The notes under the pieces were generated by a model. It saw only the letters and a program-made list of their open reading frames with translations, had not been told where the DNA came from and did not search any database. From the NCBI RefSeq assembly GCF_904848665.1, contig NZ_CAJHCQ010000029.1:17348-81347 (forward strand): a stretch of DNA of 64,000 nt. The letters run 5' to 3'. This DNA is from Paraburkholderia hiiakae (GTDB lineage Bacteria; Pseudomonadota; Gammaproteobacteria; Burkholderiales; Burkholderiaceae). Shown here in pieces: positions 44,637-53,907 of the stretch (position 1 is the first letter of the stretch; the number at the start of each line of letters is the position of its first letter). The translations under genes were made by a program, and so were the position numbers.

Positions 44637-45215
44637 ATGAAAGGCTTCGAGAATTACACATGGCTCAACGCGCCGGCTTCTTCCGAGATCCGATCGGGTG
44701 ACCTCTGGGTCAAGACCGGCGATCGGACAGATTTCTGGCGAGGAACCTTCTACGATTTCTGGCGCGATTCGGGACACTTCGCTTATGTCACCGTTGAAGG
44801 GGATTTTTCTGCCGAGGTGACCGTAGACGGGCTCTACGAGGCCTTATACGACCAAGCGGGGCTGATGGTCCGGCTGAGTGAGTCGCACTGGATTAAGGCC
44901 GGCACGGAGTTCACGGACGGCGAGGTTTGCTTGTCGGTGGTAGTGACCAACGATCATTCGGACTGGTCTGTACAACGAATGGCATTGCCGTCAGACGGGC
45001 TGAGATTGAGGCTTACGCGGCACGGAGAGGCGATTAAGGTGCAGTACCTGCGTGAGTTGGACCAGAAGTGGCAACTGATCCGCCTGGCGTATCTGCCGCC
45101 CACCACCAAGGCAGAAGTCGGCGTGATGTGCTGCTCTCCCGAGCGCAATGGTTTCGAGGTGCTGTTCCGCGATTTTCAGATCGGTCCTGCGATAGACCGG
45201 CGTCTCCACGATTAG
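44637..45215 (+). CDS. DUF1349 domain protein
   Basis: A 192-residue soluble protein. WLNAPASSEIRSGDLWVKTGDRTDFWRGTFYDFWRDSGHF, then YDQAGLMVRLSESHWIKAGTEFTDG and VMCCSPERNGFEVLFRDF match the DUF1349 (regulation of enolase/concanavalin-like lectin) family. The fold is a beta-sandwich related to glycosidase accessory domains; its function is unknown. It stands alone between the LysE exporter and the YafY regulator. Confidence 0.85.
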   Translation: MKGFENYTWLNAPASSEIRSGDLWVKTGDRTDFWRGTFYDFWRDSGHFAYVTVEGDFSAEVTVDGLYEALYDQAGLMVRLSESHWIKAGTEFTDGEVCLSVVVTNDHSDWSVQRMALPSDGLRLRLTRHGEAIKVQYLRELDQKWQLIRLAYLPPTTKAEVGVMCCSPERNGFEVLFRDFQIGPAIDRRLHD

Positions 45216-45413
45216 ATTTCGCGACCGGCGACACGCGCGCTTGTCGTTGTGCGAATCATCGACAATTGACCGTGTCGGCCAGATTGGGACGTTCGACAGA
45301 ACGGCATAGATCGTCAACAATGCAACGTCTGTCTGGATGCGACCTATTGTTTTCGACTTGCAGTAACCGATCGCGTCGTCGATTTGCTTCAGTGTCGATA
45401 TCAGGATTCACGT

Positions 45414-46136
45414 ATGTCCCGCTCCGAACGTCTCCTTCATCTCCTGCAAGTGTTACGTCGCTATCGACGTCCCGTGCGTGGCCAAGCCCTCGCCGAAGAA
45501 CTCGGCGTGAGCATCCGCACGCTATACCGGGACATCGCCAGTTTGCAGGCGCAGGGGGCAACGATCGAGGGAGAACCAGGCGTTGGTTACGTTATGAAAC
45601 CGGGTTTCATGCTGCCGCCCATGATGTTTCGCTCGGAGGAACTCGATGCCCTGGTTCTTGGCATGCGCTGGGTGGCCGATCGCTGCGACAAGACGCTATC
45701 GTCCGGTGCGCTGAGCACGCTTGCGAAGATAGCCGCGGTACTGCCCACCGAACTGCGTCGTGAACTGGAGGAGTCTTCGCTGCTGGTCGGCGCGCCGTTG
45801 AAGAGAGCCGCCCACAACGTCTCACCTGACCTTCTGCGTGCCGCAGTCCGGGAAGAGCATAAGCTCAACATTACCTACGTGGACGCCAGTGGTATTCAAA
45901 CGCAGCGTGTCGTGTGGCCCTTTGCTCTGGTGTATTTCGACCAGGCGCGGGTCTTGATGTGCTGGTGCGAGCTTCGAGCTGATTTTCGAAATTTCCGTTC
46001 GGACCGGATCTCGAACGTCGAGCAGTTGGAAGAGCGCTACCCCAAAAGGCGGCAAACACTGCTTCGTGAATGGCGCAGGCTCGATCACGTTGCCAGCCAC
46101 ACAATACTGCCAGAATTTGACAGTATCGACCATTAG
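45414..46136 (+). CDS. YafY-type regulator (HTH_11 plus WYL domain)
   Basis: A 240-residue regulator from ATG 45414. The winged helix is MSRSERLLHLLQVLRRYRRPVRGQALAEELGVSIRTLYRDIASLQAQG. The WYL domain follows (LNITYVDASGIQTQRVVWPFALVYFDQARVLMCWCELRADFRNFRSDRI), with WPF and CWCEL in the places of the usual WPLGL and YLxAxC. WYL domains sense ligands, often nucleic-acid or cofactor related. The VOC gene 32 bases downstream is its usual partner. Confidence 0.9.
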   Translation: MSRSERLLHLLQVLRRYRRPVRGQALAEELGVSIRTLYRDIASLQAQGATIEGEPGVGYVMKPGFMLPPMMFRSEELDALVLGMRWVADRCDKTLSSGALSTLAKIAAVLPTELRRELEESSLLVGAPLKRAAHNVSPDLLRAAVREEHKLNITYVDASGIQTQRVVWPFALVYFDQARVLMCWCELRADFRNFRSDRISNVEQLEERYPKRRQTLLREWRRLDHVASHTILPEFDSIDH

Positions 46137-46168
46137 ACTGAGCTCCCTTTCCTGGCGAGGAGCTCAAA

Positions 46169-46543
46169 ATGAAATTAGCATCGGTTCGTGTCGTTACCCG
46201 GGATATCGACGGGATGGTCGAGTTTTATCAACGGCTTTCCGGTATCGAGCCTGTTCGTCCGGCCGTGGGATTTGCCGAAATACGATTCGGAGGCGCGACG
46301 CTTGCGATATCGTCCGAGGATCTGATCAAGCTTTTCAACGCTGGTGCTGCCACTGCGGCTGCAAATCGATCGGCGATACTGGAGTTCGAAGTGAAAGACG
46401 TTGACGCGGTGTTCGAACGGATGAATGCGTCCGGGACAAACATCGTGATGCCGACGACGTTGATGCCGTGGGGCAATCGCTCGCTCTTGCTGCGCGACCC
46501 TGATGGCAATCTCGTCAACCTATTTTCGCGTCCCAAGCGTTGA
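46169..46543 (+). CDS. VOC (glyoxalase/bleomycin-resistance) family protein
   Basis: A 124-residue vicinal-oxygen-chelate protein after GAGGAGC. It opens MKLASVRVVTRDIDGMVEFYQRLSGIEP and closes RSLLLRDPDGNLVNLFSRP, with the metal-ligand-type Glu in ILEFEVKDVDAVFERM and the terminal strand. The first-strand His is replaced by Arg (SVRVVT), so metal binding may differ. Substrate unknown; linkage to a YafY regulator is common for this family. Confidence 0.9.
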   Translation: MKLASVRVVTRDIDGMVEFYQRLSGIEPVRPAVGFAEIRFGGATLAISSEDLIKLFNAGAATAAANRSAILEFEVKDVDAVFERMNASGTNIVMPTTLMPWGNRSLLLRDPDGNLVNLFSRPKR

Positions 46544-46746
46544 GGAAACGCGCCCTCACGACTGCCCGCCGCGTCGTTGTTCGTTTGCTCGCGAACGGGC
46601 ACCCACCTAAACCGGCATCACTACCTCAGCCAACGGATCGATCATCGCCGGACTCCTGCAAACGAAATTCGGATTATTGATTGTAGTAAGTACGGCCTCA
46701 GGCACCTATCGTAGGAGATCACACGAACCACCTCACAGGAACGCTC

Positions 46747-47496
46747 ATGCAAACCGTCCTGATCACCGGCTGCTCTTCCGGTTTCGGCCTCGAGATCGCC
46801 CGTTATTTTCTGGCCCGCGACTGGCAGGTCGTCGCTACGATGCGCTCGCTGCGCGCCGATATACTGCCGCCGTCGGAGCGCCTTCGCGTGCTGGCGCTCG
46901 ATGTCACGAATCCAGAAAGCATTCGCAAGGCGATCGAACTCACCGGCCCGATCGACGTCCTCGTGAACAACGCGGGCTTCGGCGCGGCTTCCCCGGCCGA
47001 ACTCGTCCCGCTCGCGACGGTGCGCGAGCTCTTCGAAACCAACACCTTCGGCACGATCGCGTTGACGCAAGCGGTGCTGCCCCAGTTCCGGCAGCGCAAG
47101 GCCGGCGTCGTCGTGAACGTCACATCGAGCGTGACGTTGAAGGCACTCCCCCTGCTCGCCGCATACCGTGCGAGCAAGGTGGCTGTGAACGCTTTCACCG
47201 AGTCGATGGCGCTGGAACTCGCGCAGTTCGGCATCCGGGCACACCTGGTGTTGCCGGGCCGCGCGCCCGACACCCGCTTCGGCGAGAACGCGCGCGCCCA
47301 CATACACGGCTTTGACCACGAGGCCTACGCCGATCTCGCCAGGACGGTCATCGCGCGGCTGGAGGATACGTCTTCCCCGACTACTCACGCACAGGACGTC
47401 GCCGAAGCCGTGTGGCGCGCGGCGACCGACCCGTCATCGCCGATGCGTATCCCGGCCGGCGCCGACGCCGAAGCCTGGGCGGCCGAGCTTCGCTGA
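46747..47496 (+). CDS. SDR family oxidoreductase
   Basis: A 249-residue classical SDR beginning MQTVLITGCSSGFGLEIARYFLARDWQVVATMR, the pattern of retinol-dehydrogenase-like SDRs. NNAGFGAASPAELV, catalytic Ser in NVTSSVTLKALP and YRASK in AAYRASKVAVNAFTESMALEL are intact. Preceded by CAGGAA. It probably reduces a small carbonyl compound and is followed 48 bases later by another SDR. Confidence 0.9.
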   Translation: MQTVLITGCSSGFGLEIARYFLARDWQVVATMRSLRADILPPSERLRVLALDVTNPESIRKAIELTGPIDVLVNNAGFGAASPAELVPLATVRELFETNTFGTIALTQAVLPQFRQRKAGVVVNVTSSVTLKALPLLAAYRASKVAVNAFTESMALELAQFGIRAHLVLPGRAPDTRFGENARAHIHGFDHEAYADLARTVIARLEDTSSPTTHAQDVAEAVWRAATDPSSPMRIPAGADAEAWAAELR

Positions 47497-47543
47497 TCGA
47501 CCTTCAGGGCCACGCTACGACGCAATACAACTGGGAGACTGCC

Positions 47544-48302
47544 ATGCAGGACAAACTTATCGCTCTGGTCACCGGGGCGAACCAGGGAATCGGCCTTCAG
47601 ATCGCCAAGGATCTCGTGACTCACGGTTTCACAGTGCTGCTCGGCTCCCGCAATCTCGAGCGCGGCGAGGCTGCGGCGACGGAGGTGGGGCCGCACGCAC
47701 GCGCGCTTCAGCTCGACGTGACGGATCAGGCTTCGATCGCCGCTGCGGCGGAGCGCATCCGCAAAGAGTTCGGACGCCTCGATGTGCTCATCAACAACGC
47801 AGCGATCTCGAATACGAACAGGCAGCCCGGCCAGTCCGTCGAGGCATACGCGCGGACGACCCGCCCGAGCAACGTGTCCCTCGACGAAATGCGCGCGGTG
47901 TGGGACACCAACGTATTTGGCGTCCTCGCCGTGTATCAGGCCATGCTGCCGCTCCTGCGCCAGGCGTCGGCAGCCCGCATCGTCAACGTGTCGAGCGGCG
48001 TTGGGTCGTTGACGACGAATTCGGATCCGGCTTTCGCCTACCGCGCGATTTTCGGCCCCGTCTACCCGGCCTCCAAGACGGCGCTCAACGCGTTGACAGT
48101 CGCCATGGCAATCGAGCTGGAGCCTGAGGGGATCAAGGTCAACGCCGTCTCTCCGGGCTATACCAGTACGAACCTCAACGGCTACGCCGGCACGGAAACT
48201 GTCGAGGAAGGCGCGCGCGAGGCGGTGCGCGTCGCGCTGCTGGGCCCGGACAGCCCGACTGGAACGTTCACGCGCTGGGAAAACGAAACGATCCCGTGGT
48301 GA
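47544..48302 (+). CDS. SDR family oxidoreductase, carbonyl-reductase-like
   Basis: A 252-residue SDR from ATG 47544 (MQDKLIALVTGANQGIGLQIAKDLV). The motif TGANQGIG, NNAAISNTN, catalytic Ser in NVSSGVGSLTTNSDP and YPASK in GPVYPASKTALNALT resemble plant/animal carbonyl-reductase-type SDRs. The insertion before the active site (about residues 95-115) also fits that group. Likely co-transcribed with the preceding SDR. Confidence 0.9.
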   Translation: MQDKLIALVTGANQGIGLQIAKDLVTHGFTVLLGSRNLERGEAAATEVGPHARALQLDVTDQASIAAAAERIRKEFGRLDVLINNAAISNTNRQPGQSVEAYARTTRPSNVSLDEMRAVWDTNVFGVLAVYQAMLPLLRQASAARIVNVSSGVGSLTTNSDPAFAYRAIFGPVYPASKTALNALTVAMAIELEPEGIKVNAVSPGYTSTNLNGYAGTETVEEGAREAVRVALLGPDSPTGTFTRWENETIPW

Positions 48303-48709
48303 TGTAGTTCGAGCGCGTGATTGCAACGGGCGACGGCCAGGGCCGGGACGGCTGACGAATTGTTGCCCAAATATCGAAACGACTGCGGGGATGGGCGTCG
48401 CTGAGTTACTCCAAATGATTGGAGAACTTCCTGCGCCTGTTGGTCGTCATGGTCATGAGTAACAAGGGCGCCGAACCATGGAGCAATTCACCGACGCCAT
48501 GATTGCTCGCGGCCGGTACCCGCCGCTCGCGAACACCTCACGATAGACACCCGCATGTCTCTTCGGGCCGACAAGCTGTCAAGCGATCCGAGCACAATGG
48601 CGCCACGGAGCAGGCATCGACGGCAGGTAACTTATCTCCGTCGCATTGCCTTCGCAACGCGCATGCTCCTGACGATGGCTGGCTCTCTCCGTACAGGAAT
48701 GCGGACTAC
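48303..48709. other. Intergenic region with a possible YciI-like scrap
   Basis: About 400 bases with no intact gene. Near 48479-48545 one plus-strand frame reads MEQFTDAMIARGRYPP, reminiscent of the middle of YciI-like proteins, but it stops after 22 codons. It fits the decayed character of the DNA that follows. Confidence 0.3.
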
Positions 48710-48965
48710 TCACGGCAATCCATTCGCGTCGAGGCCCGCGAGACGGTATCCGACCTGCAATTCGGTGATCAGAAACTGCGGGCGCGCCGGGTCATCCTCG
48801 AGCTTTTGCCGGATACCGACCATATACACGCGCAGGTATTGCGGACGATCGACGTAAGCAGGTCCCCAGACATCCAGCAGCAATTGTCGATATGTCATTA
48901 CCTGATCTGGGTTTGCCCGACGAGGACGGCAACGATTCCAACGTGAGCCTGACTTATGCCATTCA
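48710..48965 (-). pseudogene. Relic of kdpE (response regulator C-terminus)
   Basis: The minus-strand frame from 48898 reads VMTYRQLLLDVWGPAYVDRP, then QYLRVYMVGIRQKLEDDPARP and FLITELQVGYRLAGLD. This is the winged-helix end of a KdpE-type response regulator. The preceding codons (VGIVAVLVGQTQIR) belong to the same domain but in another frame, so there is a frameshift at about 48899, and the receiver domain is missing. Only about 80 of some 230 residues remain. No kdp transport genes are near. Confidence 0.8.
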
Positions 48966-49011
48966 AGTCCCAATCAAAGACGGCGCTGAATTGTGGGGGC
49001 CGATGTTAAGA

Positions 49012-49243
49012 CCGCGTTAAGTCTGGCGCAGCGATGGCCTGTAGAGGCGCCCGTGCGCCGAAATGAGGCATCAGCGCTTCGCGAAATAGCAGCCGACGCC
49101 CGACCCTTTGCCGGGTACGAATGCGACTGCACGAGCACGTCGATGTCTTCCCGGCGGAAATTTGCAGGCTAGTGTGAGGTCACGATCTGAATCGTGATCG
49201 CGGGATGTTGCTGATGAAAGCGGGTGAGGCGCGAGATGTCAGT
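49012..49243 (-). pseudogene. Relic of a LysR (GcvA-like) regulator gene
   Basis: The minus strand reads LTDISRLTRFHQQHPAITI, QIVTSH, then a stop, then ANFRREDIDVLVQS. After a frame change it gives LFREALMPHFGARAPLQAI. These follow the order of the GcvA-type LysR effector domain (LxRFxxxHPDIxVRI, DFxREDVDVAIR, LFxExLxPVCSPALL). At least one stop and one frameshift break it, and the DNA-binding domain is absent. Confidence 0.6.
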
Positions 49244-49514
49244 GAAGCATCTTGACGGGGGTTGAAGTCAGACGCCATAGTCTGGCGAACACTTCCCAGC
49301 CGTGAAAAAAGCCAAGGCGGCTTGCGTCAAGCACCACGATATCCGCATGCTCCGTCGCCGCGTACCGCGCGATTGTGCGCTCCGCCGGTCCAAACACGCG
49401 TTTCCATGTGTACGGAACTCCGGCGTTATCGAAAATAGCCCGCAGCTGTATGTCTTCCCGAGAAAAATTGCGTAAAGATGCGGGCAGCGGCGGCAAAACA
49501 ACGCTGCCGTCGCT
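49239..49514 (-). pseudogene. Relic of a universal stress protein gene (C-terminal part)
   Basis: About 90 codons remain: REDIQLRAIFDNAGVPYTW, KRVFGPAERTIARYAATEHADIVVLDAS and FARLWRLTSTPVKMLH. This is the C-terminal half of a UspA-type protein (GDPAxxIxxxAxExxxDLIVMG..., then SPVPVLLV). A stop codon just upstream removes the N-terminal half. The GxxGxxGS nucleotide loop has become ASRLGFFHGW. Confidence 0.6.
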
Positions 49515-49535
49515 TTCCGCATTGATGAACGCACA

Positions 49536-49907
49536 CTAGCAACGCTTCATCTTCAAAACGCGAGATACCTGCCCCGATGTGAACCCGGTGTTGCGCGCGT
49601 AAGGCGCGCAGTCCAGGGGCGCAGTCAAGGACTCGCTCACTGCAAACAGGCCAACGAAGCGAAACAAGTCGACCTCCATCTTGACGAATACCGGAATGGC
49701 GTCTCGCTGTCCCGCGAGCGTTCGGCCAGCCGCCCGCGCCGAAGCGCTGCCGTCGCAGATGATGATGTCTGGTGCCTGTGGGTTCAGGTCCATACGCAGG
49801 CACGCGGCCACGACCTTACCGTTCCTGGCGGGAAGGAAGGCTTGCTTACTGCCTCCACAGACCGAATGAATGAATTCGCGAGTGTAGTTCTTGTTGATTT
49901 CGAACAT
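49536..49907 (-). CDS. Small hypothetical protein
   Basis: A 123-residue protein from ATG 49907 (MFEINKNYTREFIHSVCGGSKQAFLP). It continues GKVVAACLRMDLNPQAPDIIICDG and AIPVFVKMEVDLFRFVGLFAV. The pattern reminds me of small PUA-like proteins of unknown function that begin FExGxxYTRxxIHxxxGGS, but I cannot name the family. It appears intact beside the decayed stretch. Confidence 0.55.
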   Translation of the reverse strand: MFEINKNYTREFIHSVCGGSKQAFLPARNGKVVAACLRMDLNPQAPDIIICDGSASARAAGRTLAGQRDAIPVFVKMEVDLFRFVGLFAVSESLTAPLDCAPYARNTGFTSGQVSRVLKMKRC

Positions 49908-50029
49908 GCTAAAACTCCCATCGTTGATCACGATTCAAATTCGTACTACTTATTAATTTGCAAATAAATCTCTGGCAACTATTGCTGACCTCCCGGAACA
50001 TTACCTTTGCAGCTGCGACGCTACCGTCG

Positions 50030-50329
50030 TTACGCGTCGGGCGTAGCAAGCCGGTCGACCATGTCTTCTGGAGCACTCAGCGCACTCAGAACCCGCAACA
50101 CCTCCCTGCCCTCGCGCGTGATCGAGTACTCCTGTCTGCCGGGCTCGCGCTCAACGCGCTGCGCAAGTCCCGCGTCGCGGAGGGCGGTCATGTCGAGATC
50201 CTCCACTTCCACCTCGACTGCCGCGTAGCCTAGCAGCATCAACGCTGCCATTTCGTGTGCGCTCAGTCGCGGCATACCGGGCTTTCGGCGCTCTACAATT
50301 GGCGTTGCCATATGCATTTCTCTCTGCAT
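50030..50329 (-). CDS. Hypothetical winged-helix-like protein
   Basis: A 99-residue protein. Residues 20-95 (LSAHEMAALMLLGYAAVEVEVEDLDMTALRDAGLAQRVE, then QEYSITREGREVLRVLSAL) look like a small winged helix with a terminal wing, of the kind found in PadR- or MarR-like proteins, but no known family was recognised. An internal ATG at 50317 is also a plausible start. Confidence 0.5.
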   Translation of the reverse strand: MQREMHMATPIVERRKPGMPRLSAHEMAALMLLGYAAVEVEVEDLDMTALRDAGLAQRVEREPGRQEYSITREGREVLRVLSALSAPEDMVDRLATPDA

Positions 50330-51033
50330 TGATCACCTGTGGCCGGACTCGGCGCCGCCGCGCTGTGCGCTGTGATGACTGTGGCTGAAGCATGGCGACA
50401 GCCGAACTTTCAGCGCGATTCCGGTTACCTTCACCCGATACGTTCATAGAACGCGAGGAGGCGGCAGCGCCACACCGAATAGCTGCAATGCGCTATCCAC
50501 GTAGCGTGACAAGGCGCATAGGAAGAGTCATTACGACGCGCACCGCTCGCCTGCAGGCAAGACGATGGCTCAAGAAGAGAGACGCAGACGTCTGCCAGTC
50601 AGGCAGGAGAACAACTTGGTGGACGGGGACATCGGACGATGCTCATGGAGCCGACTCTATATATTTCGGTATTCGAACATTGTATTGCGTCGCTGCCCGC
50701 AGACAAGTAAAAAGATCGTAAACGGTGCTTCACTCGGTCACGATGAATCCGCTCGAGCGTCTTCGCACGGCCTGGGGCAGGTTCGGTCACTGACATTGAC
50801 TTGAGGATGGACTGGTTGAGTTTCCGCAGCGGACAACCAGCGATCCACGCACGATTTCACTGGCCCTGAACAAAGCACGTGCGCGGGTGCGTTAGAACAT
50901 CGCGTAAGCATCCGGATATAGCGCTGTCCTGAGCCGCGAAGCCAGCCAGACGGCTTCGTGCGGCACCCGTCACGCTGCTGCATTGAGGTGCCAGTCCCTT
51001 CATCCCACATTCATGGGAGCAGCACCTATAGAA
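50330..51033. other. Intergenic region, no gene recognised
   Basis: About 700 bases in which only small frames without conserved sequence occur on either strand. No RNA gene or strong hairpin was seen. Together with 48.3-49.5 kb it looks like decayed DNA. Confidence 0.35.
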
Positions 51034-51198
51034 CTACGTCTTGTTGAACAAGCTCACGACACGGGACATCGATTTCGCTGCCAGAACGAGCAGAGCGCCG
51101 GTTGCGCTGTAGTCGACGTTATGCAACAGGTCGAACAAATAGAACATGGATAGCGCGATGAGCGGGTGGCAGGTCGCGCGGCTTAACAGGCGTTTCAT
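51034..51198 (-). CDS. Small predicted membrane protein (54 residues)
   Basis: A short frame from ATG 51198 (another ATG lies two codons upstream at 51204). It starts MKRLLSRATCHPLIALSMFYLFDLLHNVDY and continues SATGALLVLAAKSMSRVVSLFNKT. Two hydrophobic stretches and a positively charged N-terminus suggest an inner-membrane miniprotein. GTGAG lies 6 bases upstream. Composition looks coding, unlike the flanking DNA. No family was recognised. Confidence 0.4.
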   Translation of the reverse strand: MKRLLSRATCHPLIALSMFYLFDLLHNVDYSATGALLVLAAKSMSRVVSLFNKT

Positions 51199-51204
51199 CG
51201 GCAT

Positions 51205-51672
51205 CTCACGCTATTTCGTTTGCCCGAACCGGCAGTCGCTGTGCGTGAACCGATCTGCGCAAGTCAGGAAGGCGCGCCAGGCTCCCGAATTTCATGGAAG
51301 GCTGGCTGCAAAGTACGGATGACGCTTATCTGTCATGTCCCGTCCTGTGACGCACTTTGCCTCTCGCAACCGGTTGCCGTCCTGCCCGTGCGTCGACGTT
51401 TTTTGCCCGATCGTCCAGTTCTTGCCGATGGCTCGCCTGCCCATTGCAGCGCGTCCAGAAAATTTGTCCGGTCCTACTGCAGAAGGGCACGATTCGTTGC
51501 ACGCGATTGATCCACACGCATCGCGCGGCGGAGCGTCAAGCGCAGTGAAATTGTCGGTAAGGCATTTGTCATCTCCCGCCGCAGCGGGTATAACATGGAG
51601 CCCTCGGTCAGGTCGAAAAATGACCGGCGTCCCGGTTCCTTGCCGGGAAATCGCCTATCCCGCGAGCCTTTC
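51205..51672. other. Intergenic region upstream of the AraC gene
   Basis: About 470 bases. No conserved frame was found. It should include the promoter of the AraC-type regulator, but no confident boxes were identified. Confidence 0.35.
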
Positions 51673-52716
51673 ATGGATGCAGTTTCTGACGTCCTGCGCG
51701 CTGTGCGTCTGAGCGGCGCGGTGTATTTAAACGGGACCTTCACGGCACCCTGGTGCGTGGTAGGTCGCACGGATGCTGCGCTCTGCGCGGCCTATCTGCC
51801 GCGATCCGAGCGTGTCGTCTCATATCATCTGATCATAGAAGGGAGTTGCTGGGCCCACCTGGCAGACGACCGCGACTCGGCTATTCATCTCGATGCCGGC
51901 GAACTGCTAGTGGTGCCGCAAGGCGAAACGCATCTGATTGGCAGTGCCATGGATCTTGCGCCCACGCCAATGGAGTTGCTATTGGCTGGCCCAATTGCCG
52001 CAGCACCCGGTGAGGTGATGACGTTGTCTTACGGTGGCGGGGGATCGACGACTCGCATCGTATGCGGCTTTCTGGCCTGTGACGACACGCTCAGTAACCC
52101 ACTGCTCTCGTCACTGCCGCGACTCTTCAAGATTGATATGCGCCACGATCCGCGAGCCGCGTGGCTTGAGTCCTCTCTCAAGTTCGCAGCCACCGAAGCT
52201 GCGAACTCGCGGGCGGGTGGCTCAATCGTCCTCGCCAGGTTGTCCGAACTTTTGTTTGTCGAGGCAGTACGTAGTTGTATTGAAACGCTTCCTGCCCACC
52301 AGACAGGATGGCTGGCCGGCGTGCGCGATCGCTACGTCGGACGCGCGCTTTCATTGCTCCATGCTCAAGCAGTCCACCCATGGACCGTCGATGAGCTTGC
52401 GCGCAAGGTGGGGCTGTCGCGCTCGGCGCTGGCGCAACGCTTCACCGATCTCCTTGGACAACCGCCAATGCAGTATCTGGCGCGTTGGCGCATGCAGATC
52501 GCTGCGCAGGAACTTCTGACCGATAGAAAGTCCCTCGCCGCTATAGCGGAGCAGATCGGTTATGAGTCGGAGGCGGCATTCAGTCGTGCCTTCCGGCGCG
52601 AATTTGGTATGCCGCCGGCCGGCTGGCGCAAAAGCAAAGGAAAGATGTGCGACGCTGCCGGATCTGCGCAGGCCGCACCCGCTGCGAATGGCATCAGACC
52701 ACCAGCGGATCTGTGA
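51673..52716 (+). CDS. AraC family transcriptional regulator (cupin plus HTH)
   Basis: A 347-residue regulator from ATG 51673 (MDAVSDVLRAVRLSGAVYLNGTFTAPW), the usual start of AraC_binding_2/cupin_6 types. The N-terminal cupin includes LIIEGSCWAHL and DAGELLVVPQGETHLIGS. The C-terminal double HTH is PWTVDELARKVGLSRSALAQRFTDLLGQPPMQYLARWRMQIAAQEL and LAAIAEQIGYESEAAFSRAFRREFGMPPAGWR. It probably governs the diiron/OsmC genes downstream; related regulators respond to reactive electrophiles or oxidants. Confidence 0.9.
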   Translation: MDAVSDVLRAVRLSGAVYLNGTFTAPWCVVGRTDAALCAAYLPRSERVVSYHLIIEGSCWAHLADDRDSAIHLDAGELLVVPQGETHLIGSAMDLAPTPMELLLAGPIAAAPGEVMTLSYGGGGSTTRIVCGFLACDDTLSNPLLSSLPRLFKIDMRHDPRAAWLESSLKFAATEAANSRAGGSIVLARLSELLFVEAVRSCIETLPAHQTGWLAGVRDRYVGRALSLLHAQAVHPWTVDELARKVGLSRSALAQRFTDLLGQPPMQYLARWRMQIAAQELLTDRKSLAAIAEQIGYESEAAFSRAFRREFGMPPAGWRKSKGKMCDAAGSAQAAPAANGIRPPADL

Positions 52717-52928
52717 CGCAGACTGCCCTACCCGACGCAGGATTCATTCGCACGCGTCAAGCGCCGAGCCGGCGTTTCGGCCATATCTCCCGGCGGCCCG
52801 ATCATAGAACCTCGCGTCTCCCAATCGTACATTCGAGCGTACCGGATGCCAGATCAACGATCTGGTTCTCGACGGTAGATGAACATTCACAGCTCAGCCG
52901 CACGTAGCTTCACATTGGGAGACATGCT

Positions 52929-53861
52929 ATGAACGCAGTTTCGCGACTCTCCAACCGCGATCGTTACGCTCGCTGCATTCGCGCCTCAAAGATGGTCAGT
53001 TGGGACATCGAACGTGACGTAATTGGAGGCCGCGCCTTTGACACGTCCGAGAAATATCTCCCCGACGGGCTTTCACTGACTCCGAATTTCTTCACGCTCT
53101 CGGAAAGCGAAAAGCGCTTTATCAGCCAGATTCAGGGACGCACGTATGCCAATGTGTTCGGACTGGTCGAGCGCTTCATCAACGCCAAGGTGCTCGAAGT
53201 CAGCCGTGACTATTGGCTCGGCGACCAGGTGGCGCTTGAGGCGCTGGTCCGGTTCAGCGAAGAGGAACTCAAGCATCAGGCGCTATTTCGTCGCATTGAC
53301 CAGATGATCGGTGAGACCCTTCCCGCCGGCTATCGCTTCGACGTCGACCCAGATGCCGTTGCCTCAGCCGTGCTCGGAAAAAGCACGTGGGCGGTATTGG
53401 CACTGACGCTCGATATCGAACTGTTCAGCCAGCTCCACTATCGCCAGAGTATCGCTCCAGACGATCAGCTATCGGAGCTATTCAAGAACGTGTTTCTTTA
53501 CCACTGGAAGGAGGAGAGCCAGCACGCCATGCTCGACGAGCTCGAATGGGTTCGTCACGACGCCACGATGACGGACAGTGATCGCGACAAGGCCGTTGAT
53601 GAATTCATCGAACTGCTCGGTGCAATCGACGGCATTCTGCAGGCGCAAGCCGCAGCCGATGCGCGTTATTTCGAGGCGAACTGCGGCCGCGCAATCGACG
53701 AGGCGGAAACCCAGTCGGTCGAAGCAAATTTCCTCGAGGCTTACCGGTGGCAATACATCCACTCGGGTGTACGCCATCCTCATTTCGGGGAGGTGCTCGA
53801 TTGCCTCATCTCCGAAGACCAAGGCATGCGCATCCAGGCTGCGCTCGCCACGCTGCAATGA
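52929..53861 (+). CDS. Ferritin-like diiron protein
   Basis: A 310-residue soluble protein after GGGAG. Possible iron ligands follow a diiron bundle: Glu81 in LVERFINAK, E113LKH116 in FSEEELKHQALF, Glu164 in LDIELFSQLHY, and E196SQH199 in HWKEESQHAMLDELEW. Two ExxH motifs at this distance are typical of ferritin-like oxygenases or oxidases. Linked to an AraC regulator and an OsmC protein, so it may act in oxidant or electrophile defence. No characterised homologue is known to me. Confidence 0.7.
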   Translation: MNAVSRLSNRDRYARCIRASKMVSWDIERDVIGGRAFDTSEKYLPDGLSLTPNFFTLSESEKRFISQIQGRTYANVFGLVERFINAKVLEVSRDYWLGDQVALEALVRFSEEELKHQALFRRIDQMIGETLPAGYRFDVDPDAVASAVLGKSTWAVLALTLDIELFSQLHYRQSIAPDDQLSELFKNVFLYHWKEESQHAMLDELEWVRHDATMTDSDRDKAVDEFIELLGAIDGILQAQAAADARYFEANCGRAIDEAETQSVEANFLEAYRWQYIHSGVRHPHFGEVLDCLISEDQGMRIQAALATLQ

Positions 53862-53907
53862 GCTTTACCGCAGCCGAACAAACCACCTATGTTGAAGGAG
53901 ATGGAAT

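Noticed and set aside
48479..48545. YciI-like short frame MEQFTDAMIARG
   Set aside because: Only one short helix-like match and an early stop; noted in the region entry but not called as a pseudogene.
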